A program made the translations under genes and the position numbers. The notes beneath the pieces are model-generated. The model did no database searches, was not told the origin of the DNA, and saw only the letters and a program-made list of their open reading frames with translations. Of a stretch of DNA of 64,000 nt, positions 51,177 to 59,653 are shown in pieces. The stretch lies in the NCBI GenBank assembly GCA_958477305.1, contig CAUEFI010000016.1:1-64000 (forward strand), in the 5' to 3' direction. Each line of letters starts with the position of its first letter. Within the stretch, counting starts at the first letter, position 1. The DNA is from HGM12998 sp900756495 (GTDB lineage Bacteria > Bacillota > Clostridia > Oscillospirales > Oscillospiraceae).

Positions 51177-52007
51177 ATGAGAAAAACAACTTGTACTATA
51201 CGCGCCCTGCTGCTGAGGGCGGCGGTCCTTGCAGCCGTCCTCCCCGCTCTCTTTCAGCTGTTCGCCCACCGGCAGCCCCCTTTTCACCCCAGCTGGGCGC
51301 GGGAGGATCTGTCTTTTCTGTATGGCGGCCAGGCGCTTGCAGTGGAGGACTATTCGCTGCTGTTCCGGCAGACCGGACTGGGCCGGGCAGGCGTGGATCA
51401 GCTCCTGTCGGAGGGGGAGACCGGGATCGCCCGGATTCTCGAGATTCAGGACGATTTTTTCTCCCCGACACAGATCGCCTGTTCCTCCCTCAACTGGCCA
51501 GTCCGGGAGGAACTGCGGGACAGCGCCGCCCCTTCTGTTCCTCTTCTGCCCGGCGACGTGCTGCTCACCTTTTCTACCCACACCCTGGGCTGGCGGCACG
51601 GCCATGCGGGCCTTGCCGTGGATGCCGGGAACACAGCGGAGGCTGTATGCATCGGATCGGCCTCCGCCCTGGTAGGGGCTGAGCACTGGAACCGGTATGG
51701 CACCTGTATTCACCTGCGCCTGCGCAACGCTCCGGAAGAAGCTCGGGAACAGATAGCCCGTTTTGCCCTGGAGACCCTGGACGGCCTTCCTTACCGCCTG
51801 ACCTGCGGTCTGCTGGGGCAAAAGGACGGCGGCGGCGGCGCCCAGTGCGCCTGGCTGGTGTGGCGCGCCCTGTGGGAGGCCGGATATGACGCCGACGCGG
51901 ATGGAGGACGTCTGGTCACCGTGGCTGACCTGGCGGCAAGCCCTCTCTTTGAGGTGGTCCAAATCCGTGGGATAGATCCTGAATCTTTCCCCAGCGGCCC
52001 ATTCTGA
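51177..52007 (+). CDS. Membrane-anchored papain-like hydrolase (YiiX/C92-type, NlpC/P60 superfamily)
   Basis: 276 aa; ATG at 51177 preferred for the signal/anchor helix ALLLRAAVLAAVLPALFQLF, though no good ribosome site is visible (alternative ATG 51159). LLPGDVLLTFSTHTLGWRHGHAGLAVDAG has the permuted papain-like His (GHAGLAV), and QCAWLVWRALWEAG the catalytic Cys. So an exported cysteine amidase acting on wall peptide or lipid is plausible. A proline-rich lead follows the anchor. Family placement is by motif only. Confidence 0.7.
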   Translation: MRKTTCTIRALLLRAAVLAAVLPALFQLFAHRQPPFHPSWAREDLSFLYGGQALAVEDYSLLFRQTGLGRAGVDQLLSEGETGIARILEIQDDFFSPTQIACSSLNWPVREELRDSAAPSVPLLPGDVLLTFSTHTLGWRHGHAGLAVDAGNTAEAVCIGSASALVGAEHWNRYGTCIHLRLRNAPEEAREQIARFALETLDGLPYRLTCGLLGQKDGGGGAQCAWLVWRALWEAGYDADADGGRLVTVADLAASPLFEVVQIRGIDPESFPSGPF

Positions 52008-52008
52008 T

Positions 52009-52037
52009 TTGCGTTTCTCTGAAAAGCCGCGTATAAT
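52009..52037 (+). promoter_or_regulatory. AEC transporter promoter
   Basis: -35 TTGCGT (52009-52014), 17-bp spacer, -10 TATAAT (52032-52037). Confidence 0.7.
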
Positions 52038-52079
52038 ATCCTCCGGGATAAAGAAATTGGAAATCGGGGGAATCGCCGT

Positions 52080-53036
52080 ATGAACCAGGTGACGGAAAAC
52101 CTTATCTACTGTCTGAACGCAACCGTACCCATTTTTCTGCTGATGCTGTTGGGCCTGTTCTTTCGAAAAATCGGCCTGTTCAATGAGCAGTTTGCCTCCA
52201 AGCTCAACAGTTTTGTCTTTACAGTAGGCCTGCCGGTCATGCTCTTCAAGGATTTGGCCGGATCCGATTTCTTTGCCGTATGGGACGGTACGTTTGTCCT
52301 GTTCTGTTTCCTGTCCACCCTGGCCTCCATTGCCATCACCGTAGCAGTCAGCCTGCTGCTCAGGGAGCGGCCCCTTCGGGGAGAGTTTGTCCAAGCGGGC
52401 TACCGCAGCAGCGTGGCCCTGCTTGGCGTAGCCTTTCTTGAGAATCTGTACGGCACCGCCGGAGCGGCCTCCCTTGTCATCATCGGCGCCGTGCCCCTCT
52501 ATAACGTAGCGGCCGTCGTGGCCCTGACCTTTACCAGCCCCAGCCAGGGCAAACTGGACCGCAAGGCCGTGGTCAAGGCGCTGAAGGGAATCGCCACCAA
52601 CCCCATCATTCTGGGTATTATCGTGGGTATCGTCTGGTCCCTGCTGCAGATTCCCCAGCCAGTCATTCTTCAGAAGACGGTAAGCAGCGTCTCAGCCACC
52701 GCCACGCCCCTCGGCCTGATGGCCCTGGGCGCCTCCTTCGATCTGAAGCGCGCCCTTGGCCGCTGGAAGCCCTCTGCAGCCGCCACCTTTCTGAAATTGG
52801 TGGGCTTTGCCGCCCTCTTTATTCCCATTGCCGTAGCTCTGGGCTTCCGGGAGGACAAGCTCGTCTCCGCACTGGCCATGCTGGCCAGTCCCACCACAGT
52901 CAGCGGTTTCGTTATGGCGCGCAACATGGGGCACGAGGGCACGCTCAGTTCCAGCGTGGTCATGCTCACCACCCTGTGCAGCGCCTTTACGCTTACCGCC
53001 TGGCTCTATATTCTGAAAACCATGGGCCTTACATAG
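52080..53036 (+). CDS. AEC (auxin efflux carrier) family permease
   Basis: 318 aa, about ten helices. The opening LNATVPIFLLMLLGLFFRKIGL, the central NPIILGIIVGIVWSLL and the later MALGASFDLKR, then SPTTVSGFVMARNMG, are AEC signatures. Members carry malate, malonate or other organic acids out of the cell. Monocistronic, with its own promoter; the B12 riboswitch unit starts just after. Confidence 0.88.
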   Translation: MNQVTENLIYCLNATVPIFLLMLLGLFFRKIGLFNEQFASKLNSFVFTVGLPVMLFKDLAGSDFFAVWDGTFVLFCFLSTLASIAITVAVSLLLRERPLRGEFVQAGYRSSVALLGVAFLENLYGTAGAASLVIIGAVPLYNVAAVVALTFTSPSQGKLDRKAVVKALKGIATNPIILGIIVGIVWSLLQIPQPVILQKTVSSVSATATPLGLMALGASFDLKRALGRWKPSAAATFLKLVGFAALFIPIAVALGFREDKLVSALAMLASPTTVSGFVMARNMGHEGTLSSSVVMLTTLCSAFTLTAWLYILKTMGLT

Positions 53037-53053
53037 CCTCGTCATAATTTCGA

Positions 53054-53082
53054 TTGACAGGGCATAAAAAATGCCGTATTCT
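53054..53082 (+). promoter_or_regulatory. Promoter of the B12-controlled operon
   Basis: -35 TTGACA (53054-53059), 17-bp spacer, -10 TATTCT (53077-53082), start near 53089, directly ahead of the riboswitch. Confidence 0.75.
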
Positions 53083-53094
53083 AATTTTGACACA

Positions 53095-53345
53095 GACACG
53101 GGCTGGAGCGCCGTGTTGCCAACTGCATATGATCCAAGTGTCCCGTCCGGGGGGCTTGCCGTTTTGAAACGGCTGTACCGGGCGGACTGAAAAGGGAACC
53201 CGGTTGGAATCCGGGGCGGAGCCGCCGCTGTATGGGCGCGCCCGACCATCAGGCGAAAGTCAGCCATTGCATCCGCAGCGATGTGATAAGGCCGGTCGGG
53301 CAGAGATGCACCCGAGCCAGAAGACCTGCTTGGATTGCGTCCTCC
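53095..53345 (+). promoter_or_regulatory. Adenosylcobalamin (B12) riboswitch
   Basis: A ~250-nt leader with cobalamin-riboswitch landmarks: the AAAAGGGAACCCGG.. core with TGGAATCCGG (53190-53214), then GCCGCCGCTGTA (53221-53232), and a B12 box GAGCCAGAAGACCTGC at 53314-53329 (consensus AGCCAGGAGACCTGCC). Downstream is a terminator hairpin (53390-53436), so binding of cobalamin should favour termination. It controls the importer genes from 53499 on. Confidence 0.9.
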
Positions 53346-53389
53346 ACCGTGCATTTGTGGGCAAGGGACGAGATAAGGCACAGGAAAAC

Positions 53390-53436
53390 GACTGTGCCGC
53401 CGGAGACGACATTTCCGGCGGCACAGCCGTTTTTTC
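53390..53436 (+). terminator. Riboswitch-controlled terminator
   Basis: 13-bp core stem, CTGTGCCGCCGGA (53392-53404) with TCCGGCGGCACAG (53414-53426), then CCGTTTTTT. The expression platform of the B12 riboswitch. Confidence 0.85.
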
Positions 53437-53498
53437 ATCTGCTGCACCGCGCTTTCAGAGCGTGCAGAAGGCTTGTGGTCATAAGGAGGTATATTTCG

Positions 53499-54302
53499 AT
53501 GCTGCCGAATAGACGCCTGTGGAACATCCTGATCCTCGCCCTTGCGGCGTTCTCCGCCGCCCTCTGGCTCGGCGGCTGCGCGCCCGGACAGCAGGACCTG
53601 AGCGCAGACGGGACGGACACCCCTGCGGCTGCTGTCTCTTCCGCCGCTTCTCCGGCTGAGCCTGCACCGGCCGGCTCCCTCTTGCCGGAGGCAGAGCCGT
53701 CGTCGGCTCCCGTTCCTATTCCCTCCGAAACACCGGTGCAGCCGGAGTCTGTCCCCCCTTCCACCCCGCCGGCGTCCCCTTCAGCCTCCCCCGACCGCTC
53801 AGAGGAGAGGCCCGCGGAGACCGCCGCCCCGCCTTCCGTGGAGCCTCCCCTCCCCGTGGAGCCGCAGGACGCCGTCCTATCCGAGCAGGCGTATACCTGC
53901 ACCCTTTCGGTGTGCTGCGGCACAGTTCTGGATCATATGGATGCGCTGGATCCGGATAAGGCCGAGTTGATACCGGAGGACGGCGTCATCTTTCCCGCTG
54001 CAGCAGTCACCTTTTACGAGGGAGAGAGCGTGTTCAATGTGCTTCAGCGCGAGATGAAAAAGGCCAAAATTCACCTGGAGTTCACCGACGTGCCGCTCTA
54101 CAATTCTGCCTACATCGAGGGCATCCACAACCTCTACGAATTCGACTGCGGGGAGCTGTCCGGCTGGATGTACAGGGTCGACGGTTGGTTTCCCAATTAT
54201 GGCTGCTCCCGCTATCAGCTCCAGGACGGCGACGTCGTGGAGTGGCTTTATACCTGCGATCTGGGGGCGGACATCGGCGGCTATAACGCGCTGGGCGGCT
54301 GA
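53499..54302 (+). CDS. DUF4430 (transcobalamin-like) lipoprotein
   Basis: 267 aa from the ATG at 53499 (AAGGAGGT). Lipoprotein signal ILALAAFSAALWLGGC (Cys27), a ~100-residue Pro/Ser/Glu linker, and a C-terminal DUF4430 domain (~165-265): VTFYEGESVFNVLQREMKKA and LSGWMYRVDGWFPNYGCSRY. DUF4430 is related to the C-terminal domain of transcobalamin/intrinsic factor. With a B12 riboswitch ahead and ECF genes after, it should be the extracellular cobalamin or cobinamide receptor (inferred). The long linker lets it reach through the wall. Confidence 0.85.
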   Translation: MLPNRRLWNILILALAAFSAALWLGGCAPGQQDLSADGTDTPAAAVSSAASPAEPAPAGSLLPEAEPSSAPVPIPSETPVQPESVPPSTPPASPSASPDRSEERPAETAAPPSVEPPLPVEPQDAVLSEQAYTCTLSVCCGTVLDHMDALDPDKAELIPEDGVIFPAAAVTFYEGESVFNVLQREMKKAKIHLEFTDVPLYNSAYIEGIHNLYEFDCGELSGWMYRVDGWFPNYGCSRYQLQDGDVVEWLYTCDLGADIGGYNALGG

Positions 54303-54335
54303 TATCTTTTGAGTATGGAGAGGGGGTGTAACCTG

Positions 54336-55226
54336 ATGCGGGATGCCTTTTCCAACTGCCATCCGCTGATCAACTTCTTATATTTCGGCCTGGTTCTGGG
54401 GTTCTCCATGTGTTTCATGCACCCGGCCTGTCTCTGCATCTCTCTATGCACGTCCTTCGCCTACGCCGTCCGCCTCAACGGCCGCAGGGCGGCCCGCCTT
54501 ACGCTGGTCTGCCTACTGCCCCTGATGGCGCTGACCGCCGTCGTCAATCCCGCCTTCAACCACCAGGGGGCCACCATTCTCACTTATCTGCCCTCCGGCA
54601 ATCCTCTGACATTGGAGAGCATACTCTACGGGCTGGCCGCCGCCGCCATGCTGATCGCCGTCATTCTCTGGTTTTCCTGCTATACGGCGGTCATGACCTC
54701 GGACAAATTCGTCTATCTCTTCGGCCGGCTGATTCCCTCCCTCTCGCTGGTGCTGAGCATGACGCTGCGCTTTGTCCCCCGCTTTACGGCGCAGGCCCGC
54801 GCCGTCAGCGAGGCCCAGCGCTGTGTTGGGCGGGATGTGTCCAGCGGGAGCCCTCTGCAGCGCCTGCGCCGCGGTGTGACCATTCTGTCCATCCTGCTGA
54901 CATGGAGCCTGGAGAACGCCATTGAGACGGCGGACAGTATGAAAAGCCGGGGCTATGGCCTGCCGGGGCGCACCTCTTTTTCCATCTACCGGTTTGACAG
55001 CCGCGACAAAGCGCTCCTGCTCTGGCTGGCCTTCTGCGGCGTGTTTGTCCTCTCCGGCGCTCTGGCGGGCGGACTGGACTGGCGGTACTATCCCACCGTC
55101 CGGGGCGGAGCGCTTACACCCCTGGCAGCCAGCTTTCCGCCGGTCTATCTGGCGCTGTGCCTGACGCCATTGATTCTGAATGTGAGGGAGGATCGGAGAT
55201 GGAAACGTTTACAGTCCGGGATCTGA
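54336..55226 (+). CDS. ecfT: ECF transporter transmembrane component EcfT
   Basis: 296 aa from the ATG at 54336 behind GAGAGGGGG. CbiQ/EcfT family: about six helices (NFLYFGLVLGFSMCFMHP; LFGRLIPSLSLVLSMTLRFV) and the two coupling-helix motifs with Arg-Gly: EAQRCVGRDVSSG and ADSMKSRGYGLPGRTSF. It links the S-component to the ATPases. Ends 28 bp inside the ATPase gene. Confidence 0.92.
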   Translation: MRDAFSNCHPLINFLYFGLVLGFSMCFMHPACLCISLCTSFAYAVRLNGRRAARLTLVCLLPLMALTAVVNPAFNHQGATILTYLPSGNPLTLESILYGLAAAAMLIAVILWFSCYTAVMTSDKFVYLFGRLIPSLSLVLSMTLRFVPRFTAQARAVSEAQRCVGRDVSSGSPLQRLRRGVTILSILLTWSLENAIETADSMKSRGYGLPGRTSFSIYRFDSRDKALLLWLAFCGVFVLSGALAGGLDWRYYPTVRGGALTPLAASFPPVYLALCLTPLILNVREDRRWKRLQSGI

Positions 55227-57841
55227 CCTTCTTTTACCCTGAGCAGGAGCGCCCCGCGCTGGACGGCGTGACCCTCACGGTCCGGCGCGGGGAGTTTCTG
55301 GTTCTGTGCGGTCCTTCGGGCTGCGGCAAATCCACCCTCCTGCGGCAGCTGAAAAGCGTCCTGACCCCCCACGGCAGCCGGCAGGGGGAGATCCTGTTTG
55401 AGGGCACGCCTCTGGAGCAGCTGGACCAGCGGTCCCAGAGCGAAAAAATCGGCTTTGTGCTCCAGTCTCCGGAGAACCAAGTGGTCACCGATAAGGTATG
55501 GCACGAGCTGGCTTTCGGTCTGGAGAGCCTGGGATACGACACGCCGGTCATCCGCAGGCGCGTGGCCGAGATGGCCTCTTTCTTCGGCATCCAGACCTGG
55601 TTTCACAAAAACGTCTCTGATCTGTCCGGCGGGCAGAAGCAGTTGCTCAATCTGGCCTCCGTCATGGCCATGCAGCCCTCGGTGCTGATTCTGGATGAGC
55701 CCACCAGCCAGCTAGATCCCATCGCGGCCTCCGACTTTCTGGCCGTCCTGGGGCGGATCAACCGGGAACTGGGCACCACCGTCATCCTTACGGAGCACCG
55801 GCTGGAGGACGCTTTCCCCCTGGCCTCCCGGGCGGCGGTGCTGGACGGGGGCAGGCTGCTGTGCACCGGCGCGCCCGGGGAGGTGGGCCCCGCGCTGAAG
55901 GGCGCAGGGCACGGTATGTTTCTCGCCATGCCCACGGCCATGCGGGTCTGGGCTGCGGTGGAGAGCGCCGCGCCCTGTCCCGTCACCGTGCGGGAGGGCC
56001 GGGACTGGCTGGCCGGTTTCGCCGCGAACCACCCGCTCGCCCCGCTGCCGGAGGAGCCTCCTCCCGCCCGTCCGGCGGAGGCGGCCGTCACCGTTGAGGA
56101 GGCGTGGTTCAGGTATGAAAAGGATCTCCCCGACGTCGTAAAGGGTCTGAGCCTTACCGTGGCCCGCGGGGAGTTTCTGGCCCTGCTGGGGGGCAACGGC
56201 GCCGGCAAGACCACCAGCCTGAAGCTGATGGCCGGGCTTCTGCGGCCCTATCGCGGGGAAATACGGCTGGGGGGAACCGTGGGCGTCCTGCCCCAGAATC
56301 CCCAGGCCCTGTTTGTAAAAAAGACAGTCCGGGAGGATCTGCTGGAGCTGCTCCGGGACAGGGAGCTGTCCGCCGGGCAGCGGGAGGCGCGGGCGGCCCG
56401 CGCCGTCTCTCTCTGCCGCCTGGAGGAGCTGCTGGACCGGCACCCCTACGACCTGTCCGGCGGCGAGCAGCAGCGGGCGGCGCTGGCCAAGGTACTCCTT
56501 CTGGAGCCGGAGATCCTGCTCCTGGACGAGCCTACCAAGGGGCTGGACGCCGAATTCAAGCAGGCGTTCGCCGAAATCCTTCAGGTACTCCTGCGCAGGG
56601 GCGTCGCCGTGCTGATGGTCAGCCACGACGTGGAGTTCTGCGCCAGATACGCCCACCGCTGCGCCCTGTTTTTCGACGGGAACGTGGCCGCCTGCGGCCC
56701 GCCGCGCGCCTTCTTCTCCGGTAACAGCTTTTACACCACCTCGGCCAACCGGATGGCCCGGGACCTTCTGCCCGAGGCGGTCACCGCCGAGGACGTCATC
56801 TGCTCCTGCGGGGGAACGCCGCCTCCCGCCCCCGTACTGTCCGAGCCCGGCGGAGCCCTGCCGGAGCCCGAGGCACACAGCGCCGCCGCCAAGCCGCCGC
56901 CGCTGCCCCGGTGGCGCAGGCTGACGGCCGCCCTTGCCGGGACGGCGGCCGCCATCCTCTTTCTCCAGGCCGCCGGCACCGCCGATCTGACCGCCCTCAT
57001 CGGCTCGGAGGGCATAACGGCGGCGGGAGGAGAGGCATTGCTGCGCTGCGCTGCCCTCCTGGCCGCGCTGTTCGTCCTCGCCCTGGCGGTGAGCCGCCGC
57101 GCCCCGTCCCCCGCCGTCCCGGTTCGGGAGGGGCGCGCCCTGTCAAAGCGGACGGCTGCGGCGGCGGTGATGATTCTGCTGCTCATCCCGCTGACCCTGT
57201 TTGTGGGCGTGTACGCTCTGGGCGGCCGGAAATACTACTTCACCGCCCTGCTGGTCCTGCTGGAGTGCATGACCCCCTTCTTTCTGGTTTTTGAAGGCAG
57301 GAAGCCTCAGGCCCGGGAGCTGGTGATCATCGCGGTGCTCTGCGCCGTCGCCGTGGCGGGGCGGGCCGCCCTGTTTATGCTGCCCCAGTTCAAGCCCGTG
57401 CTCGCCGTCACCATCATCGCCGGGGTGGCCCTGGGCGGCGAGACCGGCTTTCTGGTGGGGGCCATGACCATGCTGGTCTCCAATATCCTGTTCTCCCAGG
57501 GCCCCTGGACCCCGTGGCAGATGTTCGCTGCGGGTATCATCGGCTTTCTGGCGGGCGTGCTCTTCCGCAAGGGGCTGCTCCGCCGCGGCCGCCTCTCCCT
57601 GTGTGTCTTTGGGGCGCTCTCCGCCCTGATCCTTTACGGCGGCATCATGAATACGGTCTCTGCCCTTCTGTGGGCCGGCAGCCTCAACTGGAACATTCTC
57701 CTGGCCTACTGCCTCTCAGGCTTTCCCATGGATCTCATCCACGCCGGCGCTACCTTCTTCTTTCTCTGGTTCGGCGCCGATCCCATGCTGGAGAAGCTGG
57801 ACCGGGTCAAGGTGAAATACGGCCTGCTGGAACGGCGATGA
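55199..57841 (+). CDS. Fused ECF ATPase-ATPase-S-component (EcfA-EcfA'-S)
   Basis: 880 aa from the ATG at 55199 (GGGAGGATCGGAG). Residues 1-270: ATPase 1 (Walker A CGPSGCGKST ~37, signature LSGGQKQ ~140, Walker B VLILDEPTS). Residues ~300-545: ATPase 2 (LLGGNGAGKTT ~330, LSGGEQQR ~419, LLLDEPTKGLD). Residues ~569-880 are membrane helices ending in an S-component type domain (KPVLAVTIIAGVALGGETGF, FAAGIIGFLAGVLFRKG). Normally these are three genes. Likely imports cobalamin with the lipoprotein and EcfT. Confidence 0.88.
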   Translation: METFTVRDLTFFYPEQERPALDGVTLTVRRGEFLVLCGPSGCGKSTLLRQLKSVLTPHGSRQGEILFEGTPLEQLDQRSQSEKIGFVLQSPENQVVTDKVWHELAFGLESLGYDTPVIRRRVAEMASFFGIQTWFHKNVSDLSGGQKQLLNLASVMAMQPSVLILDEPTSQLDPIAASDFLAVLGRINRELGTTVILTEHRLEDAFPLASRAAVLDGGRLLCTGAPGEVGPALKGAGHGMFLAMPTAMRVWAAVESAAPCPVTVREGRDWLAGFAANHPLAPLPEEPPPARPAEAAVTVEEAWFRYEKDLPDVVKGLSLTVARGEFLALLGGNGAGKTTSLKLMAGLLRPYRGEIRLGGTVGVLPQNPQALFVKKTVREDLLELLRDRELSAGQREARAARAVSLCRLEELLDRHPYDLSGGEQQRAALAKVLLLEPEILLLDEPTKGLDAEFKQAFAEILQVLLRRGVAVLMVSHDVEFCARYAHRCALFFDGNVAACGPPRAFFSGNSFYTTSANRMARDLLPEAVTAEDVICSCGGTPPPAPVLSEPGGALPEPEAHSAAAKPPPLPRWRRLTAALAGTAAAILFLQAAGTADLTALIGSEGITAAGGEALLRCAALLAALFVLALAVSRRAPSPAVPVREGRALSKRTAAAAVMILLLIPLTLFVGVYALGGRKYYFTALLVLLECMTPFFLVFEGRKPQARELVIIAVLCAVAVAGRAALFMLPQFKPVLAVTIIAGVALGGETGFLVGAMTMLVSNILFSQGPWTPWQMFAAGIIGFLAGVLFRKGLLRRGRLSLCVFGALSALILYGGIMNTVSALLWAGSLNWNILLAYCLSGFPMDLIHAGATFFFLWFGADPMLEKLDRVKVKYGLLERR

Positions 57842-57849
57842 GAGCCGGC

Positions 57850-57888
57850 GCGGGGCGGGATCCAGACGCGCACCCTCCCCGCTTTTTT
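57850..57888 (+). terminator. Terminator of the ECF operon
   Basis: GCGGGGCGGG (57850-57859) pairs with CCCTCCCCGC (57873-57882; one mismatch), followed by TTTTTT. Confidence 0.8.
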
Positions 57889-58003
57889 CTGTGCAAAGGC
57901 ATCCTGCCTCTCATCGCAGTACGCCCCCGCCTGCATGTCTCCGCCGGAAAATCCATCGAAAACCGTCTTGCGATAAAAAATATAGGCGCCCTTACCGCCG
58001 TAT

Positions 58004-58060
58004 GAAACCCTCCCGCCCGGAGATACTGATAACACAGTATTTCACAGGCGGGAGGGTTTC
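58004..58060 (+). promoter_or_regulatory. RNA hairpin covering the sigG ribosome binding site
   Basis: 14-bp perfect stem GAAACCCTCCCGCC (58004-58017) with GGCGGGAGGGTTTC (58047-58060). The 29-nt loop has its own 6-bp hairpin (ATACTG 58023-58028 with CAGTAT 58035-58040). The right arm contains GGAGGG (58051-58056), the only Shine-Dalgarno for the TTG start at 58064, so folding would block initiation. Confidence 0.75.
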
Positions 58061-58063
58061 TGT

Positions 58064-58834
58064 TTGCAGGGCAAGGTAGAGATCTGCGGGGTCAACACCT
58101 CCAAACTCAAAGTCCTCAAAAATGAGGAGATCATAGAGCTGCTGCGCCGCACCAAAGAGGGCGACATGGAGGCCCGAGAACAGTTGATTTCAGGCAATCT
58201 GCGTCTGGTTCTCTCCGTCATTCAGAAGTTTACCAACCGCGGCGAGAATGTGGACGACCTCTTTCAAGTCGGGTGTATCGGTCTTATCAAGGCCATCGAC
58301 AACTTTAACCTGGACCTGGACGTGAAATTTTCCACCTACGGGGTCCCCATGATCATCGGCGAGATCCGGCGCTACCTCCGGGACAACAGCGCCCTGCGGG
58401 TCTCCCGCTCCATGCGGGACACCGCCTACAAGGTGCTCCAGGCCAAGGAGAAGTATATGGGCGAGCACCAGCGGGAGCCCTCGGTGGAGGAGATCGCCAA
58501 AATCCTGGATCTCAAGCGGGAGGACGTGGTCTTCGCTCTGGACGCCATCATGGACCCGGTAAGCCTCTACGAGCCGGTGTACTCCGACGGCGGGGACGCC
58601 ATCTGCGTCATGGATCAGGTGAAGGACTCCAAGAACACCGACGAAAACTGGCTGGAGCACATCGCCCTCCGGGAGGCTATGGCCCGGCTGACCGACCGTG
58701 AGAAGAAGATCCTGAACCTGCGCTTCTTTGAGGGGAAGACCCAGATGGAGGTCTCCGCCGAGGTGGGCATCTCCCAGGCTCAGGTCTCCCGCCTGGAAAA
58801 GAACGCCATCAGCCAGATTAAAAAGAATATCTGA
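58064..58834 (+). CDS. sigG: Forespore sigma factor sigma-G
   Basis: 256 aa. TTG start giving MQGKVEICGVNTSKLKVLKN, the standard sigma-G opening. Regions 2 (NVDDLFQVGCIGLIKAIDNF, KFSTYGVPMIIGEIRRYLRD), 3 and 4 (TQMEVSAEVGISQAQVSRLE) are intact. Directs late forespore genes, e.g. for germination proteins such as YpeB. Here it faces sigE rather than following it in tandem, and its ribosome site lies in a hairpin. Confidence 0.96.
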   Translation: MQGKVEICGVNTSKLKVLKNEEIIELLRRTKEGDMEAREQLISGNLRLVLSVIQKFTNRGENVDDLFQVGCIGLIKAIDNFNLDLDVKFSTYGVPMIIGEIRRYLRDNSALRVSRSMRDTAYKVLQAKEKYMGEHQREPSVEEIAKILDLKREDVVFALDAIMDPVSLYEPVYSDGGDAICVMDQVKDSKNTDENWLEHIALREAMARLTDREKKILNLRFFEGKTQMEVSAEVGISQAQVSRLEKNAISQIKKNI

Positions 58835-58876
58835 GCCGCAAGGGCGCCCGCCTTTTGACGGGCGCCCCTGCGGCTC
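58833..58876. terminator. Terminator between convergent sigG and sigE
   Basis: 18-bp arms, one mismatch (58833-58850 with 58859-58876), core GCAAGGGCGCCCG, 8-nt loop CCTTTTGA. The left arm starts in the sigG stop. Confidence 0.75.
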
Positions 58877-59605
58877 CTACAGCATCCGCAGAATCTCCCG
58901 CTTGAGCCGGGAGATGATCCGCTTCTCCAGCCGGGAGATGTAGGACTGGGAGATGCCCAGCTGGTCGGCCACCTCCTTCTGGGTCCGTTCAGGCTTGCCG
59001 TCCAGGCCAAAGCGCATGGTGATGATCTGCCGCTCCCGCTCCTCCAGCTTCTCCAGCGCGTCAAAGAGAAGCTGGCGGTCCACGTCCGCCTCAATGGGCT
59101 TCATCACCGTATCGTTCTCCGTCCCCAGGATGTCGGAGAGGAGGAGCTCGTTGCCGTCCCAGTCCGTGTTCAGCGGCTCGTCAAAGGAGATCTCGCTCTT
59201 CAGGTTGGAGGTCTTGCGTAAGTACATCAGAATCTCGTTTTCAATACAGCGGCTGGCGTAGGTGGCCAGCTTGATGTTTTTGGCGCTCTGGTAGGTGCTC
59301 ACCGCCTTGATGAGGCCGATGGTGCCGATGGAGATCAGATCCTCTATGCCCACGCCCGTGTTTTCAAACCGCCGGGCGATATAGACCACCAGGCGCAGGT
59401 TGCGCTCGATGAGCTGGGCCTTGGCCTCCTCCTCCCCGGCATCCAGCCGGGCGATGAGGGCGCTCTCCTCCTCCCGGCTGAGCGGGGGCGGCAGGGTGTC
59501 GCTCCCCCCGATGTACATGACCTTGCCCGGCAGCGCCAGGCCCATCCGGGCAAGCAGCCGGCACAGCGCGGCATACCGCCGCAGGAGCCATCCCTTCATC
59601 TCCAT
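58877..59605 (-). CDS. sigE: Mother-cell sigma factor sigma-E (pro-form)
   Basis: 242 aa. N-terminal hydrophobic pro-sequence (LLRRYAALCRLLARMGLALPGKVMYIGG) to be removed, then LPPPLSREEESALIARLDAG, region 2 (IEDLISIGTIGLIKAVSTY, ATYASRCIENEILMYLRK) and region 4 (TQKEVADQLGISQSYISRLE). Follows spoIIGA by 48 bp, the conserved pair in which SpoIIGA matures sigma-E. Confidence 0.97.
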   Translation of the reverse strand: MEMKGWLLRRYAALCRLLARMGLALPGKVMYIGGSDTLPPPLSREEESALIARLDAGEEEAKAQLIERNLRLVVYIARRFENTGVGIEDLISIGTIGLIKAVSTYQSAKNIKLATYASRCIENEILMYLRKTSNLKSEISFDEPLNTDWDGNELLLSDILGTENDTVMKPIEADVDRQLLFDALEKLEERERQIITMRFGLDGKPERTQKEVADQLGISQSYISRLEKRIISRLKREILRML

Positions 59606-59653
59606 CCTCCTCGTCGCGTCCCCTCTCTGTGTGTTTCATCTATGTAGTTCCGA

